NCBI RefSeq assembly: GCF_964355755.1
Contig: NC_092670.1
Coordinates: 41,155,795 to 41,219,794, forward strand
Origin: Antedon mediterranea
Lineage: Eukaryota > Echinodermata > Crinoidea > Comatulida > Antedonidae
Reading direction: 5' to 3'
DNA length: 64,000 nucleotides
In this document: in pieces, positions 13,401 through 31,899 of the stretch
Layout: every line of letters starts with the position of its first letter
How positions within the stretch are numbered: position 1 is the stretch's first letter
Program-made: the position numbers and the translations under genes
The notes under the pieces: model-generated
Seen by the model: the letters and a program-made list of their open reading frames with translations, nothing else
Told to the model about the DNA's origin: nothing
The model's database searches: none

Positions 13401-16400
13401 AGTCTGACCATGGACCTAATTTATAGGTCCATGGTGATCAACCAACCATATCATTTATGACTAAAAAGTAATGAATGTTGTAGTCTGTCCATGGACCTAA
13501 TTTATAGGTCCATGGTGATCAACCAACAATATCATTTATAACTACGGTACAAATTAATGAATGTTGTAGTCTGTCCATGGACCTAATTTATACTGTAGGT
13601 CCATGGTGATCAACCAACCATATCATTTATGACTACAAAGTAATGAATGTTGTAGTCACTCTGTCCATGGACCTAATTTATAGGTCCATGGTGATCAACC
13701 AACCATATCATTTATAACTACAAATTAATGAATGTTGTAGTCTGTCCATGGACCTAATTTATAGGTCCATGGTGATCAACCAACCATATCATTTATGACT
13801 ACAAAGTAATGAATGTTGTAGTCTGTCCATGGACCTAATTTATAGGTCCATGGTCTGTCTAATAAATCTCTTTCCTAAGTTGAACTTGGCTGCTTCCTCA
13901 AATTATACAAATTACTGTGGAAGATCGGAAGACACATTTCCACTAATTTATGTGTTATTTCATTAAAAATGATATGAAAGGATTTTAAAATTTCAAAAAA
14001 ATATTTTGTAAGAATCCTTTAAATGTGAATGAACAACACAGCAAAAATTAGATTCAAATACCTAGTAGAACTTAAGAAATACATAAATGAAATTTTAGTA
14101 TAAAACCTCTGTAAAATTATGATCATCTGGATATTATCACACAGTGCAAATTTAATGTTTAAAATGTCACAATTACGATTACAATATTCTAATAACAAAA
14201 GAATAATTACTCACAAATCAATATGATGATAAAACTTTTGGTGGTGCTGATAATATATTTAAAAAATGATTAAGCTAAAAGACTTATGACTAATATATAG
14301 ATCATGTATTTTCCAAGGTTTTACTATTCATTTATAGATTTCTAGCCAAGATTTTAATTTATTCTAAAATCTCAAACTCTGTATACTCAGTCACTATCCA
14401 ACTAAGTATATGAAGAAATCTATTTTTGTTTTCAGTTTGTTATGTCAATTGGTTTTTTAGGTCTTCTACTATAGACACAATCTTGATAAAAACAACACCT
14501 CTAGGGTATTCTAGATACGAAATGATTTCTGTATTCTGTGATTTTGTCACTATATATTTTTTAATTGAATTTAATAATCAATATTGCAAATAATTCTTGA
14601 TATATAATTATGGATAATAAGAATATTTAAGAAGGAAATCATTAAAAATGGATCAATTTTAGGAAGCATTAATGTGGCAGATGTTATATTAATGCTTGTA
14701 TTGTATCATGTGACATGTAGTTAAAGTTTAAAGAGAAAGTTGTTTTGTTGTTGTGATCTCTGTTAACATTTAATCTATTTTTTATATTTTATAATCAAAT
14801 ACTTCATTATCTAGAATTCATGTCTGTACCTGAGCTTTGTTATTAGCATAGCACTCTAGCAACTTGCCACAATCCTATTTTATCAAATACTTCATTATCT
14901 AGAATTCATGTCTGTACCTGAGCTTTGTTATTAGCATAGCACTCTAGCAACTTGCCACAATCCTATTTTATTCTGTTTTATTAAAAAATACCATTTCACT
15001 TATTAAAAAGATTGAAAACATAACAATAAAAAAGATCACAATTTATACACTTTTACTAGATTAAATTTAGTCTGCTAAAGCAACTTTTCATTAATTAAGT
15101 AATATAGTGAGTCCCCACAGTGAACTAGTATATAGAGAGTACAGTACTGTATTTAAGTAATATAGTGAGTCCCTACAGTGAACTAGTATATAAAGTACAG
15201 TACTGTATTTAACATAGCAAGTCCCTACAGTGAAATAGTATATAAAGTACAGTACTGTATTTAACATAGCAAGTCCCTACAGTGAAATAGTATATAAAAT
15301 ACAGTACTGTATTTAACATAGCAAGTCCCTACAGTGAAATAGTATATAAAATACAGTACTGTATTTAACATAGCAAGTCCCTACAGTGAAATAGTATACA
15401 AATAATGAATGTTTATGAGTGCAATGATACAAATAATGGCAAGAGGTGAATGATGAAAGGTTATATCAACGAGGCAAAGCCGAGTTGATATAACCTTTCA
15501 TCATTCACCAAGTGCCATTATTTGTACCATTACACGAATACAAAACATTCATTATTTGTTTTATATAACATCTAAATAACAAACAAAAATGTTTCAAAAA
15601 GTACTATTTAACGATCGTTGAATAGTGCGTACTATTGCACGCCATGTGACCCACATTCGTCCAATCAAATGACAGGAATTTATATAGGTGTTATATAATA
15701 TATAAAATACAGTACTGTATTTAACATAGCAAGTCCCTACAGTGAAATAGTATATAAAATACAGTACTGTATTTAACATAGCAAGTCCCTATAGTACTGT
15801 GATAGAGAATTTAATACAGCAAGTCCCTACAGTGATTTGATAGAGTGTTTAATACAGCAAGTCCCTACAGTGATTTGATAGAGTATTTAATACAGCAAGT
15901 CCCTACAGTGATTTGATAGAGTATTTAATACAGCAAGTCCCTACAGTGATTTGATAGAGTATTTAATACAGCAAGTCCCTACAGTGATTTGATAGAGTAT
16001 TTAATACAGCAAGTCCCTACAGTGATTTGATAGAGTATTTAATACAGCAAGTCCCTACAGTGATTTGATAGAGTATTTAATACAGCAAGTCCCTACAGTG
16101 ATTTGATAGAGTATTTAATACAGCAAGTCCCTACAGTGATTTGATAGAGTATTTAATACAGCAAGTCCCTACAGTGATTTGATAGAGTATTTAATACAGC
16201 AAGTCCCTACAGTGATTTGATAGAGTATTTAATACAGCAAGTCCCTACAGTGATTTGATAGAGTATTTAATACAGCAAGTCCCTACAGTGATTTGATAGA
16301 GTATTTAATACAGCAAGTCCCTACAGTGATTTGATAGAGTATTGGGACATTTTCAAGCAAGCAATTAACTTGTTTACTAGGTTTTAATACATTACAATAT

Positions 16401-17818
16401 ATCTCTCTGGTTTAATCATCAAGTTTTTAAAACCTATCTTTTATCGGCTTAGAAAATTGTAGTTGGGTATTTAATTATGTTATTGTATAGTGTACATTCA
16501 AATACTGTATGTATGTATATATGTAGGGGAATCCAAAGCATGCAAAATAAATACTGTATGTATATATGTAGGGGAATCCAAAGCATGCAAAATAAATTAT
16601 AAATATGGTGAATCAATAGTAACATCTGTTACATAATAATATGTTGAGTGAGCTTTTATTTTTGGAGGTAGTTGAAGGAGATGGTACATTATAACAACCA
16701 TGAGTGGAATAATGTATTCCATCTGTGTATATACACCGTCACTGGCTGTTGTTAAAGTTCTGTCTCCTCATCTAATATCCCAAAAACCAAATGATGCTAA
16801 TTGTAAAAAAGTTTATTTTAAAATTGAAGCTTTGACGTCAATACATGCTAGAAGAACAGTAATAATAGGATTTACTTTATTATTTTGTTGTATTCATTGA
16901 AGAGTAAACAAGGTCATTAACTTTAACATTCTGAAATCTTTTAATGTGAACAATTATCAGGAAACTGCAACAGATGGAATTAAACAAATAAAAAATATTC
17001 CATCATTTTGAATTTGTTTAAACATACAAACAATCCATTTTAATTATGGTTAAAATACCAGTAAAGTATACATGTGTAAAAAAAAAGTATGTAAAAAACT
17101 ATTATCATTCAAGAATAGATTTCTACAAATTTCAATCTCAAATAAAATACAAAAAGCAAAATCTACAGTATTCTGTTCTTAATTACTTAAGGTGTATCAT
17201 TTAGGGAACACAGTGAAAATAAGTTGCATTTTGTACTTTTCTATGTTTTTATCCTTGTTTGATCCACTTGATCAACAGAATGAATAAATAAAATAAAAAC
17301 CTTACTTTACAATTTTGTCTTATTTGGTAATTGGTGTTTACCAATCAGAAATTGAAGTAAGATGAATTAAAAAAAACTCACATAGAATTTCTTGAATCTC
17401 GGATATCACGGTGATTTCCTATCCTACTGCTTATGAATTCATTAAATGCATGTTTTCGGTAACCCTCCTCTCGTAATTTACGGTCCTCCTCTGTCCTTAT
17501 GAGTCCAAGCTCAGCCTCTTTCAATGGCGCTGAATTGTCTTTACTTCGATTTTCTCCATTATCAACAAATTTGTTATGATTATTATTTACTTTATATCTG
17601 CTATTTAGACCAGTTTCTTCCTTTAAATCTGTCCATGGTTCATTTTGAACAACGTTCTCAAACTTACGCCTCTTTGGTACAATCCTATTGTGACCACCAT
17701 GTTGGTAATTAGAATGGTTTTGATTATCTGGATTTGTTGAATATATATAAGTAATTGTGGTCGTCACTATTGCTAACAAACAACCATTTAAGAGGTACTT
17801 TTTCTTGCATCGAACCAT
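4475..17818 (-). CDS. GALNT11: Polypeptide N-acetylgalactosaminyltransferase, GALNT11-like (3' end off window)
   Basis: Type II Golgi enzyme that starts mucin-type O-glycosylation by moving GalNAc from UDP-GalNAc to Ser/Thr. Coding exons in transcript order: 17818-17382, 12630-12464, 9340-9180, 8278-8067, 7216-7099, 6976-6824, 6372-6163, 4582-4475. All junctions keep phase, giving 522 codons. The start MVRCKKK is followed by a hydrophobic anchor (about residues 10-27), a stem, then [13 protein letters not shown], the metal motif DSH in [18 protein letters not shown] and [17 protein letters not shown]. The last visible exon ([13 protein letters not shown]) opens the ricin-type lectin domain; the remaining lectin exons and stop must lie left of position 1. 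The stem-end [18 protein letters not shown] and the RKRRPYGSP block resemble GALNT11 more than other paralogues; the subtype is from memory of the family. Introns carry exon-derived arrays and transposons. Confidence 0.88.
4860..6162. repeat. 21-bp minisatellite split by a LINE end
   Basis: Units of 21 bp (plus strand AAACTGCCACACCTGTTTTAT and variants TGTCACACC, CATAAACTG) run from about 4860 to 5540 and resume at about 6065-6160. The array abuts the 5' splice site of the GALNT exon ending at 6163. On the minus strand the donor context ACAGGTAAGTTTAT resembles the unit ACAGGTGTGGCAGTTTAT, so the array may have been seeded at the donor. Open frames across it (7-residue periodic peptides on both strands) follow from the 21-bp period and are not genes. 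Confidence 0.9.
5545..6066 (+). mobile_element. 5'-truncated LINE 3' end
   Basis: A frame at 5547-5810 reads YNTRSS, then [14 protein letters not shown] and FKTKYKQTL before a stop. This is the usual C-terminal tail of non-LTR retrotransposon reverse-transcriptase ORFs in marine invertebrates. It is followed by ~250 bp of untranslated sequence ending in AATAAACTTGAAACTTGAA, a typical LINE 3' terminus. The fragment interrupts the 21-bp minisatellite, with CTTTAT at both edges as a possible short target duplication. The rest of the element is missing, as expected for abortive reverse transcription. Confidence 0.8.
7357..8175 (-). repeat. 117-bp array of GALNT exon tail plus splice donor
   Basis: Seven units with a 117-bp period (starts 7357, 7477, 7594, 7711, 7828, 7945, 8062). 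Each holds the last ~107 bp of the 212-bp coding exon (ending IRPV), the donor GTGAGT and a few intronic bases. The unit at 8062-8175 is the real exon end; the six further copies lie downstream in the intron. The unit is 39 codons, but reading through a donor meets an in-frame TGA, so use of a later donor would truncate the protein. Copies are nearly identical except the outermost, which has GATGAGT in place of GGTGAGT. Confidence 0.95.
8675..9258 (-). repeat. 96-bp array of GALNT exon tail plus splice donor
   Basis: Six units, mostly 96 bp. One is 117 bp because of an internal 21-bp duplication near 9020. Each repeats the last ~76 bp of the 161-bp exon (AANATG through FLDSHCE), the GTAAGT donor and ~20 intronic bases. 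The real exon is 9180-9340, so the copies are intronic. The unit is 32 codons and stays open through donor and intron. A later donor would therefore give in-frame duplications of the DxH metal motif without a frameshift. The copy nearest 8680 lacks the donor. Confidence 0.95.
9727..10122. repeat. 22-bp minisatellite
   Basis: About 18 copies of a 22-bp unit (CCTGCGTATTAACCTAAACCGC), almost invariant, in the GALNT intron between 9341 and 12463. I see no exon or splice-site sequence in the unit. The near-identity of copies implies recent expansion or homogenisation. Confidence 0.95.
10240..10320 (-). mobile_element. LINE 3'-end remnant
   Basis: On the minus strand this reads GGATATCAGCTGACCTG, then AGGGTTACCCTCTATAAATAAAGTTG and an A/AAAT-rich tail. 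This is the usual 3' terminal region of a non-LTR retrotransposon. No coding portion remains. Confidence 0.5.
10915..12215. mobile_element. Non-autonomous TIR transposon, Mutator-like
   Basis: The ends are inverted copies about 90 bp long with roughly one mismatch, beginning GGGTGTCACGAAACC and containing repeated CTAAGACC words. The element is flanked by a perfect 10-bp direct repeat, CTCTGATTTC (10905-10914 and 12216-12225). Long terminal repeats with a 9-10-bp duplication are typical of Mutator-like elements; the family call is inference. Inside are nested inverted blocks (about 11053-11072 with 11803-11820, and 11113-11155 with 11512-11550) and a minus-strand LINE-like A-rich tail near 11585-11710. 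No transposase frame is present. Confidence 0.75.
12945..13855. repeat. ~81-bp minisatellite with internal palindromes
   Basis: About 11 copies of an ~81-bp unit in the GALNT first coding intron. Every unit has a strong palindrome, CCATGGACCTAATTTATAGG followed by TCCATGG, and a weaker one bounded by GACTACAAAG and TTGTAGTC. Copies vary by small indels near 13300, 13540, 13590 and 13650. A related palindrome occurs alone at about 34020-34065, outside any array. Confidence 0.9.
14795..14972. repeat. ~87-bp tandem duplication
   Basis: The block from ATCAAATACTTCATTATC through CCACAATCCTATTTTA occurs twice head to tail, at about 14797-14883 and 14884-14970. The copies are essentially identical. 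It lies in the GALNT first coding intron and has no coding content. Confidence 0.85.
15100..16345. repeat. Two related minisatellites interrupted by a hairpin element
   Basis: The first part (15100-15400 and 15695-15800) has a ~52-bp unit with GTCCCTACAGTGAAATAGTA and TACAGTACTGTATTTAACA. From about 15800 to 16345 the unit shortens to 38 bp (CAGCAAGTCCCTACAGTG plus ATTTGATAGAGTATTTAATA) in about 14 near-perfect copies. The shared CAAGTCCCTACAGTG core shows that the second array evolved from the first. A hairpin insertion separates the 52-bp copies. Confidence 0.9.
15402..15690. mobile_element. Hairpin MITE-like insertion in a minisatellite
   Basis: The stretch around 15410-15560 is a near-perfect palindrome: AATAATGGCAAG, GGTGAATGATGAAAGGTTAT and ATCAAC face their reverse complements across GAGGCAAAGCCGAG. 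Array sequence resumes at about 15690, so the whole 15402-15690 block looks inserted. The region beyond the palindrome (15590-15690) may belong to the same element. Confidence 0.6.
16346..17381. other. Intronic sequence, GALNT first coding intron
   Basis: AT-rich intron. The only structure seen is a short tandem duplication at about 16500-16590 containing GTAGGGGAATCCAAAGCATG. Short open frames here have no recognisable protein features. Confidence 0.6.
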
Positions 17819-19404
17819 CTTTAGCAATTTTAAAAACTACTTTTTCTCAATTTCATTGTCCAAATATTAAATATAGTGCCTAACAAGTTTTTAGCATTTT
17901 AAGATCTGAAAACAATTAAATAATAAAAAGTTTCTGTATAACGAAATAGCGATTTTAAAATACAATTGATAGGACTATGGTTAAATGATAAAACTAGCAT
18001 AAAATATGGCCATTGATATGATCGCCCTTTTCTTAAACAATGATCTTCGGGCAAATTTGAAACGTCACACATTTTCAAATTAAGATAATTACATACAATT
18101 ACATACAATACAACGTCAATGTAGGCCTATATATATATTATATAGTAGTAGTAGTCAGTGGCAGTGCCTAACTAAAAAGTAAAATGGTAAGAACTAAAAA
18201 GTAAAATGGTAAGAACTTTAAGATTAACTTTTTTTATTTTTATCAAACATATTTCATTCATTATTTATTTGGTCAATTCAGTATAAAATAAAAAACATAC
18301 AATCAGAAAATATTTGTTAATAGACTGCAGACAAAAATATAATAATATACCTACAGATCTCTGGACAGCAAAATATTATAGGAGGCCTAGAGAAAGGTAC
18401 TGACTGGCACTGCATTGATCCATGAGTCGAGGAAGCCCGTCCGCTGCAGCATGAGTACAGCATGCAGTAGAGAGTAGCCTAGTTAAGTAGCCTAGCAGCC
18501 TAGCTAGAAGCTAGCCTAAATCTGGGAATAGTCCAAAAATTACTTATTATAGGCCTTAGATAATATATAAATATGAAGAAAAACAAACCATGAACATTCT
18601 TAGCCATCATCTTCAACACGATGCCACGTAAACAAAGGTTTGTGATGGTGTGTTGTTTACGATGATCATCACACCACATTTTGTTTTGGTGTGTGTGAGA
18701 GTGAAACAGTGTTGCCAGCGATAAAATTTAAATTATGCCGTAGCGCGCCTGTCTCAAATAATGCCAGATTGGGAAAAATAATGCCAAATCCCCAAAATGT
18801 GGCTCTAATCAAAGAATATATATATATATATATTCTTTGCTCTAATTTAAAAACGAAACGCCAACTGACACGTGGGCCAAACATTTTATCCCATGTCGTT
18901 AGAAATTTAAATTTTTAGTTTTGTGTGTAATACTAATAACTATTATAATTCCCAATATCTGGGTTGCGAAAATGGTAATTGCAAATGTCACCAAACACCA
19001 CCTGCGACATCCACGGAAATTTTGAATTTTTTAGCTGAAATATGTTTGGAAATTTCATAAAAAATATATTAATGTCTTCAAGACCTCAGCCCCGCCATGG
19101 TTGGAAAATTGGGGAAAATAGAGCTGCTCGATGGCCGGAAATGGCACTTAATTTCAAATGAAATAATTAATATATTTATTAGTGCCTCCAGGATCTTAGC
19201 CCACCATGTTTATATAGTTGGTGTTCCGAAAATGACACATAATTTAAAATAGGAAATAAAAATGTATGTGTCTCCATGACCTCAGCCCCACCATGGTTGG
19301 GGCTAAGGTAAGAAAATTTGGAAAAATAGAGCTGCTCGATAGCCGGAAATAAGAGTCTCTAGGACCTCGGCCCACCATGGTCACCTGGGGCTGAGGTAAG
19401 AACA

Positions 19405-21565
19405 TTTGGAACAAGGCCATACACATGGCTGCAGTCGCGTGCTAAACTTAGTGTTTACCGACCAACCGACCGACATAGTGAGCTGTGGAGTCGCGTTGCA
19501 CGCGACTAAAAAATAGGGCTGCTACGATGCAAATGGAACTGAATTTGAAATATGGAAAACAAATTCTCTAGGAGAAAATGTTTTTGGTTATCCGCACTTC
19601 GCGGATAACCCCATGTTATTGTCAGGAGATGTCGTATAAGGTTTTCGGTGCTGTCCAAGTTGTGCAGCGTAACATACGCATGATTATACAATTTAAAAAC
19701 ATTTATCTTAAATTCAGAACCAAAAGAGATTTATTATTGAAACTTAAGAAAATGATAATTCATATCAAGGGTAAAATTTCTATGGCGTAAAATGGAGTGT
19801 TAAGTTGCACCCAAAATTACGCGCGCACGCGCGTTTAAAATTTTAAAATGCGAACAATCAAATATAATAAGTGACTAGTGACTAATCTAGTAACTATATC
19901 GTTTGGATTCTCTCAGCTATACTAGCTGGGGTTCGAATCTGTATGCATTTTTAAAAATAAATATAAAATTTTTTTCTTTTATTTTGAAAGAGAGATATTT
20001 AGAGAGTCAAGTTAATTTAGGATAATAAATGTAAAAGATTAACAACATCAGAATCCAACAGTGTGGCGTGTTGACCGCCGCGAATGACTAACAATTTATT
20101 TTTTGTGCTAAACATAACATTTACAACATCAAAAATTGAATAAAAATCTTCTAATGTAAAGATCAACAACATCAACATTCAACAGTGTGGCGTGTTGACC
20201 GCCGCGAATGACTAACAATTTAATGTCAGAAAAAAAGGAATTACAATTTATATCTCCTCTTTGGTATGTCGGCGTTGTTATGCAAATGAGTTTGTGCAGG
20301 TGTAGTGGAAAAGATGATATTGAGTCATTCGCGGTCAACACGCCACACTGTTAAATTTTGATTTTTGTGCTAAACATAACATTTACAACATCAAAAATCG
20401 GGTGGCGAAAGCCACAAAAAAGTAAAAGATGTTATGGTGTGCTCTCCCTGCCTCAGCACTAAGGCCAATTGAAGCCAAATGTGGTCCTTCAATTTTTGTA
20501 CTCTTGGGTGGGCTTCTTTTCTAGATGGTCTTTTCGAGATTACTTTCAAACTAAATGAAATGAGGGGATCTGCTAGGTTCCTGCCCGGAGAAATTGTTTT
20601 TTTACAAGATTTGAATAATCTTCTAATGTAAAGATCAACATTCAACAGTGTGGCGTGTTGACCGCGTGACTAACAATACCATCTTCCCCACTACACTTGC
20701 ACCAACTCATTTGCATAATAACACACGACATACCAACTGTTCAATATTTGTATAGGGGTAGCAATCGATGGGTTGGTTGGATGGCCAGGCTTGTTCAGGC
20801 TGCTATTTTTCATCATTTATTTCATTGTAGGCCTATCAGTTGTTTTGATTTCTCATTATCAATTATTCACTTACAGTAAAATGTAGTACATGGTTTGAAA
20901 TCCTTTTCGTTTGTTCAAAGTTAAAAATTCACAACAAATTTTTATTACAATAATGCATATGTATTTCATAAATAGAGAGAATACACTAGCCAGGCCAGGC
21001 ATCTTTACACATTTCTATTTATTTTTGCCTAATTTTCTGACATAACTTAGGTGTTCTTAAAATTGAGGTCGCCAAAAATAAAATTACAATAATGCATATG
21101 TATTTAAATAAATAGAGAGAATACACTAGCTAGGCCAGGCGTCGGCATCTTTAGACATTTCTATTTATTTGTTCCTAATTTTTCTGACATAACTTAGGTG
21201 TTCTTAAAATTGAGGGCGCCAAACATAAAATTTACGAGATCGGAAAGAGGCGAGTATACCCAAAAAAAAAAAATGATGGTGTTCTCCCTTGCCTCTAGCA
21301 CGGTAAGGCTCTCTCTAATCTGTGAACCCCAAACACAGAAGCTCGCATAGCTTAACTCTTTTCCACCGACCGGCATGGTGTTTGAACCCACGATAATCGT
21401 GTTCCACGACGCTCTACCGACTGAGCTATCCGGCCCTCTGGTTTATAGCAAGATTAAAACTAGATTCGGGAGGGAGGTCACCTCACTGAGCTCACTATGT
21501 CGGTCGGTTGGTCGGTAAACACTAACTTGAGCACGCGACTGCAGCCATGTATATGGCCTTGTTCA
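19405..21565. mobile_element. Possible transposon bounded by inverted ~90-bp ends
   Basis: GAACAAGGCCATACACATGG through GTGAGCTGTGGAG (19408-19490) is matched in reverse complement at about 21480-21565. The ~2-kb interior holds repeated words and SINE-like pieces but no transposase. It may be one element or two unrelated copies of a dispersed repeat in opposite orientation. Confidence 0.35.
21260..21440 (-). mobile_element. tRNA-derived SINE
   Basis: On the minus strand this reads ATAGCTCAGTCGGTAGAGC (A-box) and, about 30 nt later, GGGTTCAAACACC (B-box), a clear RNA polymerase III promoter of tRNA type. A non-tRNA body (GAGCTTCTGTGTTTGGGG) and a homopolymer near 21263 follow. The acceptor stem does not close properly, so it is a SINE head rather than a functional tRNA. 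A partial relative of the body occurs at about 20430-20480. Confidence 0.7.
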
Positions 21566-22208
21566 ATTTGATTTGATTAACAATATACATTTTATAGTTT
21601 TTTTAATGACACTGGTAGCATATACACCATCAATTCACTGCAGATATTATAAATACATCGATTTTGCTCTTTTATTAAATTTATACGAATCGAACATTTT
21701 ATGAATATTTAAGTTTAATATTATCATTCTTTCTATTGGTATTAATATAAAAGAAGGCAAGCACGCCATTGTTTGAGAAAGTCCTGTTGCCTTGCCCAAC
21801 CAGGCATATTTATTAATGGAATAATTCGTTAATTACCATAATTACTTTCTCAATGAAACACTGATTATAATGAAAGGATCTATAAACGGAGTGGTACTGT
21901 TACTGTAAATGGAAAGTCAGTATTAAAGCATGTAGGGAATTTACGGAATTCGATTTCATCTTGATACAGGGTGCCTCTATCCCTCATATTTTGACATCTT
22001 AATGAAGTGCGCCATCATGTACACCCAAAGTATAAGAAAGAATACAGTGCTTCAGTACGTGTACAGACGTTAAAGGCGGTATACATTTCAAAAGTCAACT
22101 TTAGAATTTGTTTTGCAAAATAATTCTGCGTATATTCAGGAAAGTGTGTAAGCGCATACACACTTTAAAGCCGCATTGGAAATATATCGAATAATAAAAC
22201 GTTGTAAA

Positions 22209-24354
22209 ATGGAGGTATGTAAAAAAGTATAAACAATTTATAGTTTAAATGTCAGTGCATTTTGGGTTAGTTTGGCGTTTAATTTATATGGCTGATGCGA
22301 TGCTTAAAACGATTTTATGATTAGTTTTAATTTTAACTCAGCGTACGTATCGCTTTCAATTCAATAGACGTATCCTATTTGTGATGAAATAAAAATAGAT
22401 TATTAGAACTATTTTACTCAGGTCTAATATGTACTTTTCACTCAGTGCGTACACATTTGTTAGTAATTTAGTTCTGATGATCTAAGTAAATATTTTTCTA
22501 TTTTGAACTTAGTGTGGTCCAGAAGCTTGTTTCTTTGACGATTCCAATAATCGAGATCAGACGATACTTCAGGCGTTGCATTACGCGCGGAGCGAGAGTA
22601 TACTTACTGACGTCATACTCTGTGCAGACGACCGCCAGATTCCATGTCATCGAATTATTTTGGCGGTTTCTAGCGATTATTTCATGGCGATGTTTTCATC
22701 AAATTTCAAAGAAAGTAAAATGACGAAAATTGATTTGACGCATTTGAATGGACATGTTCTATCTATTATAATAAATTACTTTTATTCTTCTATACTAAAG
22801 TTTCCAAAATCTTTGGTTCGAGATGTTTTGGAGACTTCAGATCTCATCCAAGTTTCGCCCGTTGTCGAACACTGTACGGAAGTCATACTGAAGGAGATGG
22901 AGATTGATGAATGTTTGGAGATCTTTCGATATGCAGATGATAGAGTTTCTTTACAGGATTTAAAATCGGGCGCGCTCAAAATGATACTGGACCACTTTGG
23001 TTTCATAACAAACAAGGACGCTTTTTTAGAGCTTTCGGCTGAAAATGTTTTGGATATTATATCTAGTTCCTCTCTAGTTGCTACCGAAGAGGATGTTTTT
23101 GACTCTGTGATCACGTGGTTTAACCAAGATGACAATCGAAGGAGAGGGCTACTGACGATTCTTGAACATGTTCGATTTAATTTGATGTCTGACGAATATT
23201 TATCAATGATAGAACAATTTCTAACAAACGATCTAAATATATCATTGAGATCGATTGAATATGCTAAAGAATTCCAATTGTCTTCATCGATAAAGAAGCA
23301 TCAGTTGCTAACCAGTAATATGGAGGAACGACGGTTCCACCAGGACGTAGTGGTCCTTTTTAAGATGTTGCATGAATCTAGTGAAACCATCAGAACTGAA
23401 ATGTCTTTTGCCACACCAGAGGTCATCAGAGAAACTTTACAACAAGGCGAGTTTGATCAGGAGATAGTCGAGTTTGCTCAAGTATCTCTTACAGAGGATA
23501 AACCAGTTAGAATATCTGATGACGTCAAGGCTATCACTCGGTTTGGAAGGAGTGTATTTGCTTGTACTTCTACGCGGGTTGAAGTCATTGATCCTGCCAC
23601 TGGCGTCAGGAATTCTACAGATATTCCTCTGCCTACAGACTTGACTTGGTGCCCAATGACAGCAGAGACTTTGGAAGGCTTAGTTTACGTTGTGCATGGT
23701 GGACGCGATGGCAAAGCAAACTCTATAGTTTGTTTTGATAAATGGCGTAAAGTGTGGGATACATGTAGTAGATTTCCTATTCAAGTGACATCTCCAACTC
23801 TAGTATCATTTGGTGGAGAATTGTTTTTATTTGGGTCAGACAACTTTGGAACGGTCGTGCAATCATATGACCCATGCACCGACAAATGGCACAAAGGGAG
23901 TTCTTTAAATGGATGTCACTGTTTTTCTGGTGGGTGCCCATTGGTACCAGTAGACGAGGAAGAGTCACCTAGTATCTGCCTAACTTGCGTGGATCACATC
24001 CACACGTATAACCCACATTCTGATTTGTGGGAGAATACAGACTCCTGGGGTCACCTTGCTACATCTGAGGAGATTTCAGGTCCTCTTATGCACTGTGTAC
24101 CAGTCATGTGTAATGGCAACTGCTTCTTGTACTTTGATGACACATCACCAGAAGGTCAATTAGGGTCAAATTTATCAGTTTTAAGATTATCACCATACAC
24201 AGGCAACTGGACTGCATGTCAATTTGAATTTGAGGGTCAGTCTGTTATGGAAGAGAAGCGGGTAATAGATGGAAGTATTGAGCAAAGACAAGTCCGGCCT
24301 ATACCGGTAGGCCAATTTGAAATTCTTAAATGTATAACTATTTGTCGAAAATAA
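22209..24354 (+). CDS. BTB-BACK-Kelch protein (KLHL family)
   Basis: Probable Cullin-3 substrate adaptor. CDS: 22209-22214 (Met-Glu), GTATGT intron, then 22513-24354; 615 aa. The start is inferred because the frame runs in phase 0 from the acceptor at 22512 through CGPEACFFDDSNNRDQTILQ with no ATG before the BTB fold; the next ATG would remove half the BTB. The BTB domain (about 25-135) shows LTDVILCADDRQIPCHRIIL and SSDYFMAMFSSNFKES. The BACK domain (about 140-245) contains LDIISSSSLVATEEDVFDSV. The C-terminal half (about 300-600) has weak kelch repeats with few classic GG pairs. The main body is one exon, suggesting an ancestral retrocopy. An AATAAA at 24662 could end the mRNA. The exact KLHL member is not identified. 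Confidence 0.85.
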
Positions 24355-25104
24355 TGTATAGGGAATACAAAGATGAAACTAGTTTATTTGTAAATGACCA
24401 AATTATGATGTTTTTGATTTCATTATACTGTACTGATGAAATTTACTCCAATAATATGATATTGATGAAACAATACTATAATCCTAACTGTAATAATCCT
24501 AACTGTACATTGCTAAAGTGATTTGATAATTACAACAATACATAATACAAGATAGGCATACCATTGACTTTATTTTATATTGTTATATTTTCAATTGGGA
24601 ATTGAAATTGTATACATAAAAGATTATTCAGTTTTTTACTGATATATTAATATTTGCTGATAATAAATGTTTATAAATACAGTACATTTTATTGTGGTTT
24701 GCTTATTCCAAAAAACTGTTACTTACTTACTCCATTCAATACATAATCAGGTCATAAACCTGGCATGGACATTTTACAAATAAGTTGGTTCAGTTGCACT
24801 TGAAAGCACTTCATTGCTGTGTGCTTATTAACTGTTTGTTTTAATGTTGTATAACAAAGTTGTAAATCTACATGGATGTATTACATAATAAGCTGGTTTA
24901 GTCAAACATGTCTTTTGGAAGCATTTCCCATAAACCATAGTGCAACTAGTGATAATGACAACAGTAAAAACATGCTAGATCTTCCAAGGCCATTATGTTA
25001 CAAGTTCTTTGATTTCTCTTGAGCCCTCATGATGCTGCTGTCATAACAGTTTATAAATTCAGACCAATGATCAATTACTAAAACACATAAAGTCTTGCTT
25101 ACAT

Positions 25105-31872
<6,768 letters not shown>

Positions 31873-31899
31873 GAGCTATTCAATATGGTAAGGTGACAG

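Larger units (their letters stand above)
17900..22200. other. Intergenic region between divergent genes, SINE-rich
   Basis: Separates the GALNT start (minus) from the BTB-Kelch start (plus). It contains diverged copies of a block around CCTCAGCCCCACCATGG (19080-19400). An inverted pair of ~90-bp segments lies at about 19405-19500 and 21470-21565, sharing GTTTACCGACCAACCGACCG and GCAGTCGCGTGC. The word CAGTGTGGCGTGTTGACCG recurs near 20055, 20180 and 20645, with an inverted copy at 20320-20355. A ~135-bp tandem duplication lies at about 20945-21220. Promoters for both genes must lie here, but no element can be named. Confidence 0.55.

Noticed and set aside
21344-21440. Functional tRNA gene on the minus strand
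   Set aside because: A- and B-boxes are present but the acceptor stem does not pair and a SINE body follows.
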